From: JAVBOF01 sp031550915
Lineage (GTDB): Bacteria; Bacillota; Clostridia; Christensenellales; MGBC116941
Assembly (NCBI GenBank): GCA_031550915.1
Contig: JAVBOF010000032.1
Coordinates: forward strand, 1-16,674
DNA length: 16,674 nt
Direction of reading: 5' to 3'
In this document: piece by piece, positions 14,983-16,674 of the stretch
How the letters are laid out: every line of letters begins with the position of its first letter
Position numbering within the stretch: the stretch's first letter is position 1
Position numbers and translations under genes: made by a program
Notes under the pieces: model-generated
The model's database searches: none
What the model was told of the DNA's origin: nothing
The model's input: the letters and a program-made list of their open reading frames with translations, nothing else

Positions 14983-16116
14983 TTGGAAAAGCTTGAGATC
15001 GTTGTTCCAACTTTGTTTGGAGTTGAATCCGTAGCTTCGGATGAAATCAAAAAACTGGGTTGCGAAATAAAATCCGTAACCGACGGCAGGATAGTATTTT
15101 ATGGCTCGTTTGAGGATGTCTGCAGGGCAAATATATGGCTGCGGACCGGAGACAGGGTGCTTATAAAGATAGGCGAATTTTCGGCACTGACCTTTGATGA
15201 ACTTTTTGAAGGATGTAAAGCCCTTCCTTGGGCGGATTGGCTGCCAAAGAACTGTGCGTTTCCGGTCAAAGGGTTTTCGATCAAATCTGCGTTGTTCAGC
15301 GTACCGGATTGTCAGGCATTGATAAAGAAAAGCATTGCCGAAGCAATGAGCAAGCGCTACAATATAAAGTGGTTCAAGGAGGACGGTCCTCTTTACCAGA
15401 TATCGTTTGGTATCATCAAAGATGTTGTGACATTGATGATAGATACGACAGGCGCGGGCCTACACAAACGCGGCTATAGGCAAAATGCCAATGACGCGCC
15501 GCTCCGCGAAACGCTGGCTTCGGCAATAATATCTATAAGCAGATGGCAGGAGGGCAGGCCTTTAGCAGACCCAATGTGCGGTTCGGGCACGTTTCCGATC
15601 GAAGCCGCAATGATGGCGCAAAATATGGCCCCGGGACTGGAACGGGGTTTTTACGGAGAGGCATTGGAGCAACTGCCGCCCACGCTTTGGAAAACGGTAA
15701 GGGAAGAGGCCAAAGAAGCGATGAAACCGTGCGGTGAACTGGAGATATTTGCATCGGATATAGACAATAAGAGCGTAGAGCTGACGAGGGAGAACTGCAG
15801 AAAGGCAAAGGTCCAGAATATAGTCCGCGTAAAACAGATGCCTTTGAAGGATTTTTCAGCCGAAAGTGCCGGCGGAACGCTGGTTTGCAACCCTCCTTAT
15901 GGCAAAAGACTAGGGGAGATAAAAGAGGCGGAAAAGCTATATAAAGAGCTTGGAAAGATGTATGGGGGCCTTGAAAGATGGAAGCTCTATGCGCTTACGT
16001 CCCACGAGATGTTTGAGCGTTATTTTGGTAAAAAGGCGGATAGAAAACGCAAGCTTTATAACGGAATGATGAAATGTGATTTGTATATGTACTTTAAACC
16101 TGCACATAAAACCTGA
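14983..16116 (+). CDS. THUMP-domain RNA (guanine-N2) methyltransferase, YpsC/RlmL-N type
   Basis: Class I SAM-dependent RNA methyltransferase of 377 residues, similar to Bacillus YpsC and to the N-terminal half of E. coli RlmL, which methylates a guanine of 23S rRNA. Residues 1-45 form an N-terminal ferredoxin-like part, about 45-155 a THUMP RNA-binding domain, and the rest a Rossmann-type catalytic domain. HKRGYR at 161-166, the SAM-binding DPMCGSGT at 196-203, ASDID at 257-261, the catalytic NPPYGKRL at 303-310, and KLYNGMMKCDLYMYF at 357-371 are all present. The start is TTG 14983, seven bases after AAGGAG at 14971-14976; no ATG fits. It has its own promoter and stands as a single gene. 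The precise modified base is inferred from relatives. Confidence 0.93.
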   Translation: MEKLEIVVPTLFGVESVASDEIKKLGCEIKSVTDGRIVFYGSFEDVCRANIWLRTGDRVLIKIGEFSALTFDELFEGCKALPWADWLPKNCAFPVKGFSIKSALFSVPDCQALIKKSIAEAMSKRYNIKWFKEDGPLYQISFGIIKDVVTLMIDTTGAGLHKRGYRQNANDAPLRETLASAIISISRWQEGRPLADPMCGSGTFPIEAAMMAQNMAPGLERGFYGEALEQLPPTLWKTVREEAKEAMKPCGELEIFASDIDNKSVELTRENCRKAKVQNIVRVKQMPLKDFSAESAGGTLVCNPPYGKRLGEIKEAEKLYKELGKMYGGLERWKLYALTSHEMFERYFGKKADRKRKLYNGMMKCDLYMYFKPAHKT

Positions 16117-16146
16117 AACGTGTACCAATACTTGATTTTCTTCTTA

Positions 16147-16174
16147 TTGTAAAAAGATGCTCATCATATATAAT
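16147..16174 (+). promoter_or_regulatory. Sigma-A promoter candidate for the kinase-like/response regulator pair
   Basis: TTGTAA at 16147-16152 and perfect TATAAT at 16169-16174 are 16 bases apart. A start near 16181 would leave only about 10 bases before the ATG at 16192, overlapping the AGGGG ribosome site, so the real start may lie slightly upstream or the leader is very short. Confidence 0.5.
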
Positions 16175-16191
16175 GTAATAGGGGTGTTCTT

Positions 16192-16596
16192 ATGCGTTCT
16201 GCATGGATCAACGACCTTACAATAAACGTTCTGAAAACCACAGGGGAGCTGGCCTGCGCTGAAAATGCGCAGGGGACATATGAACGTCTGACTTCCTATT
16301 CAAAATTCTACAAATATGCGTGCAGGGAAAGCCAGAGCGCGACACTCGAAATAGAGCTTTCTATGCTTCGGGTATATTTTAAGATGATCGGTTGCGACGC
16401 GGATATAATCGTCGATAAGCATATTGATACAGGTAATATTTTTGTTGAGAGGACGAGTATTATTTCTTTTTTGGATAATTGCATGCAAAGCCATAACGGT
16501 ATTGCGCAAGTGAAGATAAATATTCAAAAGAAGAACGACGATGCAGTATTATACGCGGCAATCGAGGACAAGGCATATATACTTAGACTATTATAA
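16192..16596 (+). CDS. Short LytS/YesM-like kinase fragment lacking the phosphoacceptor and G boxes
   Basis: A 134-residue protein, start ATG 16192 after AGGGG at 16180-16184. No membrane segment, signal peptide or sensor domain is present. Residues about 5-70 follow the pattern of the His_kinase (LytS/YesM) domain: INDLTINVL takes the place of the usual INPHFLFNTL, LTSYSKFYKYACRE that of the helix before the linker, and TLEIELSMLRVYF that of LxxELxxxxxYL. The phosphoacceptor histidine is absent. Residues about 88-102 (SIISFLDNCMQSHNG) correspond to the N-box PLVENAIKHG, keeping Asn96 but with Asp for Glu. The chain ends after AAIEDKAYI, where the D-G-x-G box and ATP lid should follow. It therefore cannot be a normal kinase. 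Eleven bases separate it from a response regulator gene, so the two are likely partners. Homology is judged by eye. Confidence 0.6.
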   Translation: MRSAWINDLTINVLKTTGELACAENAQGTYERLTSYSKFYKYACRESQSATLEIELSMLRVYFKMIGCDADIIVDKHIDTGNIFVERTSIISFLDNCMQSHNGIAQVKINIQKKNDDAVLYAAIEDKAYILRLL

Positions 16597-16607
16597 GGAG
16601 AACGAAA

Positions 16608-16674
16608 TTGATCAATATTCTGATAGCGGACGATGAGGACCTCGCGAGATATGCTTTTAATATAATCGTATCCA
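16608..16674 (+). CDS. Response regulator, N-terminal part (runs off the window)
   Basis: Only about 22 residues are visible, but INILIADDEDLARYAFNII is a clear start of a receiver domain: a hydrophobic first strand followed by the acidic Asp-Asp-Glu that binds Mg2+. The start is TTG 16608, seven bases after AAGGAG at 16595-16600; the codons before it do not offer an ATG. The sequence resembles YesN-type (AraC output) regulators more than LytT types, but the output domain and the phosphorylated aspartate are outside the window. Its partner is the short kinase-like gene just before it. Confidence 0.85.
   Translation, partial: MINILIADDEDLARYAFNIIVS

Noticed and set aside
1..16674. CRISPR array, tRNA, rRNA, insertion sequence or prophage
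   Set aside because: No regularly spaced repeats, no cloverleaf or conserved rRNA stretch, and no transposase, integrase or phage gene could be recognised.

Overview
The window reads as chromosomal DNA of a motile, Gram-positive-type anaerobe, most likely a member of the Clostridia (Firmicutes). The reasons are GGAGG-type ribosome binding sites, several TTG starts, sigma-A-like promoters, heavy use of the ATA isoleucine codon, moderate G+C (a rough impression of about 45%), a membrane-anchored MurF-like ligase of the clostridial kind, split transketolase genes, and a GntR/YtrA-type ABC operon. Genus cannot be told. I see no insertion sequence, phage gene, tRNA, rRNA or CRISPR array.

Layout. 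(1) Bases 1-4839, plus strand: the 3' part of a membrane-anchored MurF-like ligase, then a D-Ala-D-Ala ligase. These are the two steps that make and attach the D-Ala-D-Ala end of the peptidoglycan stem. Next come two AmmeMemoRadiSam genes: the radical SAM protein AmrS and a fused Memo/LigB-AMMECR1 protein. The block ends in a hairpin terminator whose arms also hold a promoter-like sequence facing the next genes. (2) Bases 4969-6815: split transketolase, N- and C-terminal subunits, translationally coupled. A strong hairpin follows. (3) Bases 6941-8902: a small YcxB-like membrane protein and a MATE-family exporter. (4) Bases 9031-9843, minus strand: a lone flagellin gene. Its leader has a 10-base direct repeat containing CAAGGATG, the CsrA-type core, once in a potential hairpin loop and once over the start codon. 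(5) Bases 10136-11197: a lipoprotein N-acetylmuramoyl-L-alanine amidase. (6) Bases 11200-14898: a compact operon with a strong promoter, a perfect 14-bp inverted-repeat operator, a YtrA-type GntR repressor, an ABC ATPase and a large permease with an extracytoplasmic domain, ended by a clean terminator. (7) Bases 14923-16116: a THUMP-domain rRNA/RNA guanine-N2 methyltransferase with its own promoter. (8) Bases 16147 to the end: a short protein resembling the dimerisation/H-box region of LytS/YesM histidine kinases but without the phosphoacceptor histidine and without the ATP-binding G boxes, followed at once by the start of a response regulator.

Cell envelope functions recur: precursor synthesis, an amidase, and an ABC system of a type linked elsewhere to cell-wall antibiotic stress. 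The flagellin is separate from any other flagellar gene in view. The most unusual items are the kinase-like fragment paired with a response regulator, the two CsrA-like sites on the flagellin leader, and the terminator/promoter overlap before transketolase. All functional calls rest on reading motifs by eye; no database search was run.
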